Source: Nitrospirota bacterium (GTDB lineage: Bacteria; Nitrospirota; Thermodesulfovibrionia; UBA6902; JAJYJJ01). From it: a stretch of DNA of 64,000 nucleotides. How positions within the stretch are numbered: position 1 is the first letter of the stretch; each line of letters begins with the position of its first letter. Positions 24,338 through 33,874 of the stretch are shown here, in pieces. The stretch spans positions 62,001 to 126,000 of the forward strand of contig JAJYJJ010000005.1 of assembly GCA_021789595.1 (NCBI GenBank). Direction: 5' to 3'. Under the pieces are notes generated by a model. That model ran no database searches. It saw only the letters and a program-made list of their open reading frames with translations, and had not been told where the DNA came from. The position numbers were made by a program, and so were the translations under genes.

Positions 24338-25321
24338 GTGAAAAAGAAGATAGCCATTACACAGGGTGATATGCAGGGCATCGGCCCTGAGGTCATTGTC
24401 AAGGCCATTTATCATACAGAGATAAGGGATTGCTGCATCCCTTTTGTTATAGGCGATATCGATGTAATGGCCGAAGCTGTGAGGCTTACAGGACTGCCTA
24501 TAAACATCAGAGAGATTAAATCCCCTGAGGAGGCAAAGGCAGACAGTATTGATGTAATGCATATAATATATCCACAGTCAAAGGGCAGGTTTCTTAAGGA
24601 TGCCGTGCCTACCCAGGAGGCAGGCTATGCAGTTGCAGCATATATAAAGAAGGCTGTCAGGGTTGCCATGGAAAAGAAAGTGGATGCCATAGTCACCGCC
24701 CCGATCTCAAAAGAATCCCTGAGGCTTGCAGGCTATCCATGGCCAGGGCATACCGAACTATTAGCCGAGCTGACCGGTGTAAAGGACTATGCCATGATGT
24801 TTGTTGGAGGCCGCTTAAGGGTAATCCTTGTGACAATACATACTGCATTGAGAAATGTCCCTGCTCTTATCACAAAGGATGCTGTGCTTAAGACAATCCG
24901 CCTTGCCAGAAGGGCATGTGATATGATGGGTATTGGAAGGCAAAGGATTGCTGTCTCAGGATTAAATCCTCATGCAGGGGAGGCAGGGCTTTTTGGCGAT
25001 GAAGAGATAAGGGAGATAACCCCTGCCATAGAGGAGGCAAAGAAAGAAGGCATTAATGTCTCTGGCCCCTATCCTCCTGATATAGTATTCCACAAGGCAT
25101 ACAGGAAAGAGGTTGATATAATAGTTTCCATGTATCATGATCAGGGGCTTATACCACTAAAGATGATTGCCTTTGATAAAGGGGTGAATGTCACCGTCGG
25201 ACTGCCAATAATAAGGACATCCCCTGACCACGGCACAGCCTTTGACATCGCATGGAAAGGGATTGCCAGCCCATCAAGCATGATTGAGGCAATAAAGATG
25301 GCAGTGAAGCTGAGCAGCTAA
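24338..25321 (+). CDS. pdxA: 4-hydroxythreonine-4-phosphate dehydrogenase
   Basis: NAD-dependent step of the DXP-dependent pyridoxal phosphate pathway. 327 residues from a GTG start: ITQGDMQGIGPEVI at the N-terminus, metal-site histidines in GHTELLAELTG (about 144) and HAGEAGLFGDEE (about 208), and SMYHDQGLIPLKM (about 264). The usual GDPAGIGPE start motif reads GDMQGIGPE, so this could be a PdxA2-type paralogue acting on another hydroxy acid phosphate. PdxA remains the likelier call. Confidence 0.9.
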   Translation: MKKKIAITQGDMQGIGPEVIVKAIYHTEIRDCCIPFVIGDIDVMAEAVRLTGLPINIREIKSPEEAKADSIDVMHIIYPQSKGRFLKDAVPTQEAGYAVAAYIKKAVRVAMEKKVDAIVTAPISKESLRLAGYPWPGHTELLAELTGVKDYAMMFVGGRLRVILVTIHTALRNVPALITKDAVLKTIRLARRACDMMGIGRQRIAVSGLNPHAGEAGLFGDEEIREITPAIEEAKKEGINVSGPYPPDIVFHKAYRKEVDIIVSMYHDQGLIPLKMIAFDKGVNVTVGLPIIRTSPDHGTAFDIAWKGIASPSSMIEAIKMAVKLSS

Positions 25322-25333
25322 GGAACTACCTTC

Positions 25334-26647
25334 TTAAGCCTTGCAGGTGCCATCAAAATCAAAGGTAAAGGTACCCCAGCTCCTGCACTGAGGACATCTG
25401 CCAAACCAGTTTTTTGTCTTAAAACCGCACCTTGAACAGCAGTATGGAACAACCACGATCTTTCTGAATCCCAGGGCCTTTTTGAATTCTTCAGCAGCCC
25501 TTGAGACCTGGTTCCACCTGAGGTATATATTCCCAATAAGCTTGTGGAGGGCAGGATATATAATTCCACCTGTATCGATTGCAGACAGGACATCATAGGC
25601 ATCATCTATCATCTCAAGTCTGTAATAGAGTTTTCCGAGGAAAAACTGCGGCCCTGGGTCCTTTGGATTTGCAGCTACAGCCTTCTGATAAAGCTCTATT
25701 ATGCGGCCTGGCTCTCCGATACCTATGAAGAGGTCTTCAAGCCTTATAAGCGGTATAAGAGACGATGTCTGTTCAATGCCCTTCAAGAGTATGGAGATGC
25801 CCTCTTCTGTATCGCCCTCTCTCAGATATACCTCCGCAAGGCCAAGATATGCAGGGACGAAGTTTCTGTCAAGCCTCAGGGCTGTCCTGAATGCCTTTTT
25901 TGCCTGTTCAAACCTACCGCTTTCAAGGTTGTGCCTGCCATACTCATATTCGTATCCAACAAATTCTTTCTGCTCCTTGTTTTTTTCTGCTAATGGAAGG
26001 CCGCTCTTTATAATCCTGTGCTGAATAGCAATTATATCTTCCCATCTTTCATTTTTCTCAAGTATCTGCCTCTTACGATAAAGGGCATAAAGATTATTGC
26101 CGTCTATCTCAAGGATCCTGTCAAGGTTCCCTAATGCCTCCTGATAGCGACCTGCCTCTTCATAATCCCCTGCAAGTGAAAATAACACCTCAACATTCCT
26201 CGGTGCAGTCTCCTTCGCCTTCTTATGATATGAGACCGCCATTTCTGTAGCGCCCTGTTTCAGGGCAATATCGCCGAGCCTTATAAGGCTATCTACATGG
26301 GAAGGCTCATCATCAAGGACACGGCTAAAACCCTCCTTTGCCTCGTTATACCGCATTGCAAGAAGATGCTGCATCCCCCTTGCATATATCTCCTGAAGTC
26401 TTGCATGCCTCTTCTGCTGCTTAAGGTTCTGCCAATTCTCTATATATCTCCTGACATCCCTCAATGCCACTACCAGGAACAGGGCAAATGCCCCGGCTGT
26501 GCTTGATATAAGAATAAGTGCAATCTCAGACACCTCATACACAGAGTTCGGTCCGAGCTTTACGATTACTGTTTCCTTATTAAGATAGGACAGGTAACCG
26601 AGGATTCCTGCAAAAACTATAAAGAGAAATATAACAAATTTATTCAT
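25334..26647 (-). CDS. lapB: LapB-like TPR protein with LapA-type membrane anchor
   Basis: 437 residues from the ATG at 26647, just after the rlmH stop. Two N-terminal membrane helices (about 3-21 and 40-62) separated by KETVIVKLGP resemble LapA/DUF1049. Then about nine TPR units (for example GMQHLLAMRYNEAKEGFSRVL) and a C-terminal rubredoxin-like zinc site, C-x2-C ... C-x2-C in YCCSRCGFKTKNWFGRCPQC. LapB (YciM) helps regulate lipopolysaccharide synthesis via LpxC degradation in enterobacteria. The visible layout suggests LapA and LapB are fused here. Confidence 0.88.
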   Translation of the reverse strand: MNKFVIFLFIVFAGILGYLSYLNKETVIVKLGPNSVYEVSEIALILISSTAGAFALFLVVALRDVRRYIENWQNLKQQKRHARLQEIYARGMQHLLAMRYNEAKEGFSRVLDDEPSHVDSLIRLGDIALKQGATEMAVSYHKKAKETAPRNVEVLFSLAGDYEEAGRYQEALGNLDRILEIDGNNLYALYRKRQILEKNERWEDIIAIQHRIIKSGLPLAEKNKEQKEFVGYEYEYGRHNLESGRFEQAKKAFRTALRLDRNFVPAYLGLAEVYLREGDTEEGISILLKGIEQTSSLIPLIRLEDLFIGIGEPGRIIELYQKAVAANPKDPGPQFFLGKLYYRLEMIDDAYDVLSAIDTGGIIYPALHKLIGNIYLRWNQVSRAAEEFKKALGFRKIVVVPYCCSRCGFKTKNWFGRCPQCRSWGTFTFDFDGTCKA

Positions 26648-26649
26648 AA

Positions 26650-27096
26650 TCAATGGTGATAGGGCTTACCCCTGATTATGGTAAATGCCCTGTAAAGCTG
26701 TTCAAGAAAGAAAAGCCGCGCCATCTCATGGGTCATGGTCATGCGGGAAAGGGAAATGGTCATCCCTGCCTTTCTCTTAACCTCATCCGATACACCAAAG
26801 GCGCCGCCGAGGACAAAATCCACATCCTCTGCCTCCAGAGACCTTATAAGACCTGCAAACTCCATAGAGGTCTTCTCCTTTCCTGTCTCATCAAGGAGGA
26901 TGTAATTGCTATGGCCCCTGAGTATTCTCTCGCCTTCCTTTTCCCTGAGCCTTTGTGCAGATACGAATGCCTTTTCACTGCCAAACTCTATAATCTCAAG
27001 AGGGACATATGGATGTAAGAGCCTGAGATACTTTTTTATCCCCTCATTTAGATATGGCTCTTTTGTCCTTCCCACCCAGAGTATCCTTATCCTCAT
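26650..27096 (-). CDS. rlmH: 23S rRNA pseudouridine-1915 N3-methyltransferase
   Basis: 148-residue SPOUT methyltransferase. It opens with MRIRILWVGRTKEPYL and has the SAM-binding knot FVLGGAFGVSDEV and the C-terminal LSRMTMTHEMARLFFLEQLYRAFTIIRGKPYHH. The full family start overlaps the 3' end of rsfS by 53 nt. The adjacent rsfS gene acts on the same large subunit. Confidence 0.95.
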   Translation of the reverse strand: MRIRILWVGRTKEPYLNEGIKKYLRLLHPYVPLEIIEFGSEKAFVSAQRLREKEGERILRGHSNYILLDETGKEKTSMEFAGLIRSLEAEDVDFVLGGAFGVSDEVKRKAGMTISLSRMTMTHEMARLFFLEQLYRAFTIIRGKPYHH

Positions 27097-27451
27097 CTAA
27101 GGCAATCCTCGGTGCATCAAGCCAGAGTTTCTCAAGGCCATAGTATGCCCTTGTCTCCTCATCGAATATATGAACCACCACATCACCATAATCCATGAGA
27201 ACCCATCTTGCATACGGCAGACCTTCAATGCCTGATGGGTGAAGCCTCTTTTTAGAAAGCCTTTCATCTACGGCATCAGCTATGGCCTTAACCTGGGCGG
27301 AGCTTTCCCCTGAGCATATAACAAAATAATCGGCAATGATCGTTAAGTCCTTTAGCTCAATGACCTGGATGTCCTTTGCCTTTTTGTCCTGGGCAACCTC
27401 TGCTACAAACACGGCCTTATCCTTGCTCTTTAAGTGTATCCCTCCTTTCAT
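27044..27451 (-). CDS. rsfS: Ribosomal silencing factor RsfS
   Basis: 135 residues: ELKDLTIIADYFVICSGESSAQVKAIADAV and ARWVLMDYGDVVVHIF with ETRAYYGLEKLW, the RsfS signatures. It binds L14 and blocks subunit joining when nutrients are low. A C-terminal extension (DEDKDTLGGKDKRAISK) is encoded in the 53 nt shared with rlmH. The start overlaps the nadD stop by 4 nt. Confidence 0.94.
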   Translation of the reverse strand: MKGGIHLKSKDKAVFVAEVAQDKKAKDIQVIELKDLTIIADYFVICSGESSAQVKAIADAVDERLSKKRLHPSGIEGLPYARWVLMDYGDVVVHIFDEETRAYYGLEKLWLDAPRIALDEDKDTLGGKDKRAISK

Positions 27452-28137
27452 CTATATAGTCTATTGGCAATTATATAAGATTCAACATCCTCTGGCAAGA
27501 GATATTTTACACTTCTGCCCTCAGCTATTAGATTTCTTATCCTGCTTGCAGATATATCAAGGGCAGTTATCCTGAAAAGACAGATAGACCTGCCGCCTGA
27601 GGTTATTCCACAGATGCTGGTCGTATCGCCTTTATCAAGGTCGGCAAAGGATATATCCTTAATGTATGGCGATGCTTCCAACTCTCTAAACATATGCGGC
27701 GGCCTTGAGATAACTATAAAATTTGTGCTGGATATCAGCTCCTCAGGCTCCCTCCAGTTTGGGACATCAAGAAAGGCATCTATACCGACAATAAAGAATA
27801 TCTCTACATCTGGATAAAGCCTGCTAAATTCCCTGACCGTATCAATAGAATAGGAAGGGCCATTTCTTTTAATCTCTATGTCAGATACCTCAAACGCAGG
27901 GTTTCCCCTTGCCGCAATCAGTGTCATTTCATATCTATGAATAGCATCTATAGGTTGCTGCGGCCCAGAAGTCCTGCTGTCATCTGACAACCCCAGGACA
28001 TGTGCCTTATGCGGCGGCCTTGCCGATGGTATAAATACAATCCTATCAAGGCGAATGACCTCTCTTATCTCCTCTGCTGCCCTTAAATGGCCGTAGTGTA
28101 TGGGATTAAATGTCCCTCCAAATATGCCTATCTTCAT
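27448..28137 (-). CDS. nadD: Nicotinate-nucleotide adenylyltransferase
   Basis: Adenylates nicotinate mononucleotide to deamido-NAD. 229 residues with the nucleotidyltransferase start GIFGGTFNPIHYGHLRAAEEI (HxGH-type site), FIPSARPPHK, FFIVGIDAFLDVPNW and the C-terminal SASRIRNLIAEGRSVKYLLPEDVESYI. With nadB it belongs to de novo NAD synthesis. nadD-rsfS-rlmH is a common order. Confidence 0.95.
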   Translation of the reverse strand: MKIGIFGGTFNPIHYGHLRAAEEIREVIRLDRIVFIPSARPPHKAHVLGLSDDSRTSGPQQPIDAIHRYEMTLIAARGNPAFEVSDIEIKRNGPSYSIDTVREFSRLYPDVEIFFIVGIDAFLDVPNWREPEELISSTNFIVISRPPHMFRELEASPYIKDISFADLDKGDTTSICGITSGGRSICLFRITALDISASRIRNLIAEGRSVKYLLPEDVESYIIANRLYR

Positions 28138-28160
28138 ATTTTCATCTTACAGATGTTGCT

Positions 28161-28976
28161 TTATACCTCTGCAGCAGTATTGCCGGCCTGCTGTTTCAAT
28201 ATCCAGATTGTACCGAATTCCTTTTCCTGATAGACCCTTGCTATTCCGAGTTTAAGGATCTCAAGAAGGGCAAGGAATGTCACTATGAGTTGCGGCCTTG
28301 TCACATCCCCTTTAAAAAGGCCTTCAAAGCTGATACTCTTGGCATCTGAAAGACTTTCGAGTATAAAGGCAATCCTGTCCTTAACTGTCAGGACCTCTCT
28401 CGTAATCTCGATAATCTCCTCAGGCGCCTTTTCAAGGAGCCTTTTAAAGGCGGCTATGAGGTCAAAGAGGCTCAGTTCAAATAGCATTGGCTCCTGCTCA
28501 AAGACGATGTCCGCTGCCTCTTCAGTCGCATACCTGTAGAAGATACCCTTCCACAGGTCTTCCCTCTCCCTGAAAAAGCCCGATGTCTCTTTAAATGATT
28601 GGTACTCAAGGAGCCTCTGAACAAGCTCTGCCCTCGGGTCTGTCTCTGGTTCCTCCTGTGTCTCATCAACAGGCAAAAGCATCCTTGATTTTATGTGGAT
28701 GAGTGTTGCTGCCATGAGGAGGAACTCACCTGCAATGTCGAGGTCCAGATCCTTCATAAGGGCGAGGTATTCAAGATACTGCTCAGTAATTAAAGCAATG
28801 GGTATGTCATAGATATCTATCTTATTCTCTTTAATAAGATGAAGGAGCAGGTCGAGCGGGCCCTCAAATACAGGAAGTCTAATCCTGTAGGGAGACTCTG
28901 CGGCCTCTGAAACTACTGAACCATATGTATCTTCTGTATCCTGACCAATGTCTTCTATATTGCTATTTATATCCAC
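28161..28976 (-). CDS. scpA: Segregation and condensation protein A
   Basis: Kleisin partner of SMC. RIRLPVFEGPLDLLLHLIKENKIDIYDIPIALITEQYLEYL, FLLMAATLIHIKSRMLLP and the C-terminal winged helix FIVTFLALLEILKLG type segment identify it. A longer frame opens at GTG 29024, but that codon lies between the putative -35 and -10 boxes, so I prefer the GTG at 28976 (271 residues). Neither start has a good ribosome site. scpB is not adjacent. Confidence 0.88.
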   Translation of the reverse strand: MDINSNIEDIGQDTEDTYGSVVSEAAESPYRIRLPVFEGPLDLLLHLIKENKIDIYDIPIALITEQYLEYLALMKDLDLDIAGEFLLMAATLIHIKSRMLLPVDETQEEPETDPRAELVQRLLEYQSFKETSGFFREREDLWKGIFYRYATEEAADIVFEQEPMLFELSLFDLIAAFKRLLEKAPEEIIEITREVLTVKDRIAFILESLSDAKSISFEGLFKGDVTRPQLIVTFLALLEILKLGIARVYQEKEFGTIWILKQQAGNTAAEV

Positions 28977-29007
28977 TGTTAGTCCGTTTGTTTTTTCTAC
29001 AGTTTTA

Positions 29008-29035
29008 ATTATAGCATACAACACTCATAGCACAA
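29008..29035 (-). promoter_or_regulatory. Putative scpA promoter
   Basis: Minus-strand TTGTGC (29035-29030), 16 nt, then a perfect TATAAT (29013-29008). It lies in the divergent scpA-mutS region. Confidence 0.45.
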
Positions 29036-29066
29036 AAGCAGTCGAATGGTGTAGTATATTTTTTAG

Positions 29067-31664
29067 ATGTCAGAGGTAACCCCATTGATGAGGCAATACA
29101 GCGAGATAAAAGAGCAGTATCCTGATACGATCCTCTTTTTCCGCCTCGGTGATTTTTATGAGATGTTCGGTGAGGATGCCGTTACCGCATCAAAGGTGCT
29201 TCAGATAGCCCTTACAACAAGGGACAAAGGGAAAGAAGACCCCACACCAATGTGCGGCATCCCTTATTTCACAGCGGACACATATATCGGGAAACTCATA
29301 AAGGCAGGGCATAGGGTTGCTATATGCGAGCAGGTAGAAGACCCGAAAGAGGCAAAGGGGATTGTTAAAAGAGAGGTCGTCAGGGTCATTACACCTGGGA
29401 CATACTTTCCCGAGGATTCAAGGGAGAATGCATATATTGCAAGCTGCTATCCGAAGGACAATATCTACGGCATTGCAGTTGCCGATCTGTCTACAGGCGA
29501 GTTCTTTCTCTATGAAACACCAGGGCCACTTGATGACGAGCTGGCAAGGTTTGAACCGAGAGAGGTCATCTATCCAATGAGCATGAAATTAAACTCCTCA
29601 TTTACAGAGCCTCTTTCATCATATTATCTCACTGCCTATGATGACTGGTATTTCGACTACCTCGAGGCATACAGGGCGCTCTTAAAGCAGTTCAAGGTTG
29701 CATCCCTTGAGGGTTATGGCTGCGAAGGTATGATCGTGGCTATCTCTTCAGCAGGGGCACTCATCAACTACCTTTCTGAAAATCAGAAGGACAATCTCAG
29801 TTTCAAGAGGATAAGGCCATTGCAGCAGTCCTCTTACATGTTCCTTGATGCGCAGACACAGAGAAACCTTGAGATAACGAAAAACCTGAGGGACGGTTCA
29901 AGGGATGGAAGCCTCCTTGGTGTAATGGATGAGACACTTACACCTATGGGTGGAAGACTCCTGAGGGCATGGCTGACAAATCCGCTTTTAGACCTGAATG
30001 AGATATCCGCAAGGCAGGAGGCAGTGGCAACACTGAAGGACGATTATATGCTGCTTGAGGAGATACGGTTTCCCCTCAGGGGGATTTATGATATAGAAAG
30101 GCTGGCATCAAGGATAGAGCTTGGCAGTGCAAATGCCAGGGATGTAGTATCACTTAAGACATCCCTGAAGGCAATCCCTTCCTTAAAAAAGGCGCTTACG
30201 GAAAAAGACAACCCAAGGCTGAGACGCATATGTGATAACCTCCATGACTTCTCCGGGATTGTCAGCCTCATAGATAAGGCAATAGTGAATAATCCACCCA
30301 TAGGTCTCAGGGATGGCGGGATTATCAGGGATGGGTTTAATGCAGAGATAGATGACCTGAGAAAGTTGAGCTCAAGCGGAAAGGACTTTATAGCATCCAT
30401 AGAGCTAAAGGAGAGGCAAAAGACAGGGATTAACTCCCTCAAGGTCGGCTATAACAGGATCTTCGGCTACTACATCGAGATAACAAAAGCAAACCTTGAG
30501 CAGGTTCCAGCAGACTACATAAGAAAACAGACCCTTGTGAATGCAGAGAGGTTTATAACACCTGAGCTCAAGGAATATGAGACAAGGGTCATCGGCGCAG
30601 AGGAGAGATTAAAGACACTGGAATACGATGTCTTTCAGGATGTAATAGAGACAGTAATAAGGGAGGCCGAGGCCATACACATCACTGCATCTGCTGTTGC
30701 AGAGCTCGATGTCATATGCTCCCTTGCCATAATTGCAAAGAAATACAGATACGAAAGGCCTGTCCTCTATGACGGCGCTGATATATGGATTGCAGAGGGC
30801 AGGCATCCTGTGCTTGAGCGGCTTGAGCTTGGTGAGAGATTTATCCCGAACGACACACTCCTTGATGATGAAAACAGGATGTTGATCATAACAGGGCCAA
30901 ACATGGCTGGAAAATCTACATATATGAGGCAGACTGCCCTTATAGTGCTCATGGCACAGATAGGGAGTTTCGTCCCTGCATCTGATGCGAGGATAGGGAT
31001 CGTTGACAGGATATTTACAAGGATCGGGGCATCGGACATAATAACAAAGGGCCAGAGCACATTCATGGTAGAGATGATAGAGACGGCAAATATCCTGAAT
31101 AATGCCACAGAGAAAAGCCTTATCATACTCGATGAGGTAGGCAGGGGTACAAGCACATTCGACGGGATCAGTATTGCATGGGCAGTAGCAGAATACATAG
31201 CAAAGAGGATAAATGCACGCACCCTGTTTGCAACCCATTATAACGAGCTTACAGAGCTTGGCATTATCATTGATGGCGTGAAAAATCTCAATGTTGTAGT
31301 CAGGGAATGGGGCGATGAGGTCATCTTCCTGAGGAAGATAGAAAATGGCCCTGCTGACAAGAGCTACGGCATCCAGGTTGCAAAACTTGCAGGCATCCCT
31401 GACGATGTTATCAGCCGGGCAAAGGAGGTCCTTTCAAACCTCGAAAAGACAGAGCTTAACGAGATTGGCGTGCCGAAGATTGCCTATACCCCAGGTCAGA
31501 CAAAGGCTGAGAGACAGCTTGACCTTTTTACAACACAGGCAGACCCGCTGATAACAGAACTCCTTGGCCTTGATGTAGCGCAGATGACACCGCTTGAGGC
31601 GCTGAACAAGCTCAATGAGATGAAAAAGAGGATAGGATGGGTCAAGAAAAGGGGCATAGCATGA
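29067..31664 (+). CDS. mutS: DNA mismatch repair protein MutS
   Basis: 865 residues. The mismatch-reading motif FYEMF is in the N-terminal domain (about residue 30). The ATPase has GPNMAGKSTYMRQ (Walker A), the Walker B segment IILDEVGRGTSTFDGISIAWA and the FATHYNEL loop. The length and domain order are canonical. A TATATT lies 6 nt before the ATG with no ribosome site, so the mRNA may be leaderless. The stop overlaps the metK start as ATGA. No mutL is in the window. Confidence 0.97.
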   Translation: MSEVTPLMRQYSEIKEQYPDTILFFRLGDFYEMFGEDAVTASKVLQIALTTRDKGKEDPTPMCGIPYFTADTYIGKLIKAGHRVAICEQVEDPKEAKGIVKREVVRVITPGTYFPEDSRENAYIASCYPKDNIYGIAVADLSTGEFFLYETPGPLDDELARFEPREVIYPMSMKLNSSFTEPLSSYYLTAYDDWYFDYLEAYRALLKQFKVASLEGYGCEGMIVAISSAGALINYLSENQKDNLSFKRIRPLQQSSYMFLDAQTQRNLEITKNLRDGSRDGSLLGVMDETLTPMGGRLLRAWLTNPLLDLNEISARQEAVATLKDDYMLLEEIRFPLRGIYDIERLASRIELGSANARDVVSLKTSLKAIPSLKKALTEKDNPRLRRICDNLHDFSGIVSLIDKAIVNNPPIGLRDGGIIRDGFNAEIDDLRKLSSSGKDFIASIELKERQKTGINSLKVGYNRIFGYYIEITKANLEQVPADYIRKQTLVNAERFITPELKEYETRVIGAEERLKTLEYDVFQDVIETVIREAEAIHITASAVAELDVICSLAIIAKKYRYERPVLYDGADIWIAEGRHPVLERLELGERFIPNDTLLDDENRMLIITGPNMAGKSTYMRQTALIVLMAQIGSFVPASDARIGIVDRIFTRIGASDIITKGQSTFMVEMIETANILNNATEKSLIILDEVGRGTSTFDGISIAWAVAEYIAKRINARTLFATHYNELTELGIIIDGVKNLNVVVREWGDEVIFLRKIENGPADKSYGIQVAKLAGIPDDVISRAKEVLSNLEKTELNEIGVPKIAYTPGQTKAERQLDLFTTQADPLITELLGLDVAQMTPLEALNKLNEMKKRIGWVKKRGIA

Positions 31665-32869
31665 TAGAGGTGAGCATAAACAGGGGTATCGGTATATCAG
31701 GCCAGAGGGTTGAGATTGTTGAGAGAAAGGGATTAGGCCATCCTGACTATATCTGTGATTCTATAATGGAGGCAATCTCAGTTGCCATTTCAAAGGAGTA
31801 TCTAAGGGAATTCGGTGCTGTCTTACACCACAACATAGACAAGGGCCTGCTTGCAGCAGGTGAGGTGAGGATAGATTTCCAGGGCGGAGATGTCATAAGA
31901 CCCATGGAGCTTACCATAGGCGACAGGGCAACCTTTGAGGCAATGGGCAAGAGGATCCCTGTTACAGAGATTGCCATAGAGGCTGCAAAGAAATGGATTA
32001 AAGAAAACCTGAGATTTGTCAGGCCAGAGGAGCATGTAACCTATCGTCTGGTCCTTGCACCTGGCTCCATAGAACTATCGGATATATTTAAAAGGAGGGG
32101 CGAAGTCCTTGGTGCAAACGATACATCAGCAGCAGTTGGCTATTATCCCCTCAGCCCAACAGAGATGGCAGTCCTCAGTCTTGAAAGATACCTGAATTCC
32201 AGTGCATTTAAAGAAATGCATCCTGAAACCGGCGAGGATGTAAAGGTGATGGGTCTAAGGAATAGCAGGAGACTTGATCTGACAGTTGCCATGCCCATGC
32301 TCTCAGCTTATATATCATCAGAAGGGGAGTATTTTCAAAAGAAGGAAGAACTTCATTCTGAGATGTACAGATTTACTGAGAAGGATTCTGGGAATCATTT
32401 TGAGGACATAGAAATACACTTTAATACCCTTGATGAAAAAGGCAGGGGCATTGGCGGCATATATCTCAGCCTTCTTGGGACATCAGCAGAGGATGCGGAT
32501 TCAGGTCAGGTTGGAAGGGGAAACAGGGTCAATGGACTTATATCCATGAACAGGCCCATGGGCACAGAGGCAGCCGCAGGGAAAAACCCGGTAAGCCATG
32601 TTGGAAAGATATACAATATCCTGTCCCACAGGATTGCAAAGGAGATATATGATAAGGTTCAGGGCATTGAAGAGGTCTATGTCCTTCTGTTAAGCAGGAT
32701 AGGCACACCAATAGACAAGCCCCAGGTTGCATCCATACAGATTACAGCAGAGGAAGGGCTATCAGAAGAGGATGCAGTAAGACAAAGCAGGGCCATAATG
32801 GAAGATGCATTATCAAAGATAGGGTCTTTCTGTATGGAGCTGTCTCAAGGCAGATACCCTGTCTGTTGA
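31661..32869 (+). CDS. mat: Archaeal-type S-adenosylmethionine synthetase
   Basis: Makes SAM from methionine and ATP. 402 residues from the ATG at 31661, which overlaps the mutS stop. The sequence (RKGLGHPDYICDSIMEAISVAIS, DKGLLAAGEVRIDFQGG, GRGNRVNGLISMNRPMGTEAAAGKNPVSHVGKIYN) belongs to the archaeal MAT family (PF01941) rather than the usual bacterial MetK. This form occurs in a scattering of bacteria and is presumably inherited from archaea. It is complete and probably the cell's only or second MAT. Confidence 0.93.
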   Translation: MIEVSINRGIGISGQRVEIVERKGLGHPDYICDSIMEAISVAISKEYLREFGAVLHHNIDKGLLAAGEVRIDFQGGDVIRPMELTIGDRATFEAMGKRIPVTEIAIEAAKKWIKENLRFVRPEEHVTYRLVLAPGSIELSDIFKRRGEVLGANDTSAAVGYYPLSPTEMAVLSLERYLNSSAFKEMHPETGEDVKVMGLRNSRRLDLTVAMPMLSAYISSEGEYFQKKEELHSEMYRFTEKDSGNHFEDIEIHFNTLDEKGRGIGGIYLSLLGTSAEDADSGQVGRGNRVNGLISMNRPMGTEAAAGKNPVSHVGKIYNILSHRIAKEIYDKVQGIEEVYVLLLSRIGTPIDKPQVASIQITAEEGLSEEDAVRQSRAIMEDALSKIGSFCMELSQGRYPVC

Positions 32870-32882
32870 GTAATACCTTGGC

Positions 32883-33866
32883 TTATATCCTCATTGCCTC
32901 TCTTGCCATGGTCATGGTCACTGTAGCGGCCTTCCTGGCCTTTTTTATCCCTTCCTCCACTATGTCGCTTAAGACATCCGGATGCTGTAAAAGTTCATTC
33001 CTCTTTTCCCAGATGGGCTCCATTACCCCAAAGATATTCTTTATAAGAATCCTCTTGCATTCGATACAACCAATGCCAGCGGTCCTGCAGCCTGAGGCAC
33101 AGAACTGCTGCTCCTCCTTTGACGAGAATATCTTATGCATGGTAAAGACAGGGCATATCTCAGGCTCTCCAGGGTCTGTCTTTTTTACCCTTGCAGGGTC
33201 TGTCATCATTGTAAGAAGCTTTTGCTCTACATCCTTCGGCGGATCTGAAAGGTAGATGGCATTTCCATAGCTCTTGCTCATCTTTCTCCCATCAATACCG
33301 GGGAGCTTTGGAAATTCTGTCAACATGGCCTCTGGCTCTGGAAAGATATTTCCATAGAGGAAATTAAATCTCCTTGCAATCTCCCTTGTAATCTCAAGAT
33401 GCGGGATCTGGTCTATTCCAACAGGCACATATTGCGCCCTGTATATCAGTATATCAGCGGATTGAAGCACAGGATAACCAAGGAATCCGTATGTACCCAA
33501 GTCCCTGTCCTTAATCTCCTCCTGCTTTTCCTTGTATGTGGGAACCCTCTCAAGCCATCCAAGCGGTGTTATCATGGAAAACAGCAGATGAAGTTCTGCA
33601 TGTTCAAGAACCCTTGACTGGATGAATATGGTGCACTTCTGAGGGTCAATGCCTGCTGCAAGCCAGTTAATGAGGACATCCTTTACATTCTCCCTTATCA
33701 GGCTTGTATCTGTGTAAAGGGTTGTAAGGGAATGCCAGTCCGCAATAAAATAGTAGCAGTCATAATCCCGCTGAAGCCTTACCCAGTTTTGAAGTGCACC
33801 TACAAGATTGCCGAGGTGGAGCCTTCCGCTTGACTGCATGCCGCTTAATACCCTTTGTTTTGCCAT
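32883..33866 (-). CDS. trpS: Tryptophanyl-tRNA synthetase
   Basis: 327-residue class I synthetase. SGMQSSGRLHLGNLVGALQNWV contains the HIGH-equivalent, KMSKSYGNAIYLSD the KMSKS loop, and YPVLQSADILIYRAQYVPVGIDQIPHLEITREIA the tryptophan pocket. It contains CIECKRILIKNI with a few Cys near the C-terminal part. The 3' end faces the SAM synthetase gene 13 nt away. It is last in the pyc operon. Confidence 0.96.
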   Translation of the reverse strand: MAKQRVLSGMQSSGRLHLGNLVGALQNWVRLQRDYDCYYFIADWHSLTTLYTDTSLIRENVKDVLINWLAAGIDPQKCTIFIQSRVLEHAELHLLFSMITPLGWLERVPTYKEKQEEIKDRDLGTYGFLGYPVLQSADILIYRAQYVPVGIDQIPHLEITREIARRFNFLYGNIFPEPEAMLTEFPKLPGIDGRKMSKSYGNAIYLSDPPKDVEQKLLTMMTDPARVKKTDPGEPEICPVFTMHKIFSSKEEQQFCASGCRTAGIGCIECKRILIKNIFGVMEPIWEKRNELLQHPDVLSDIVEEGIKKARKAATVTMTMAREAMRI

Positions 33867-33874
33867 ATAAGAAC

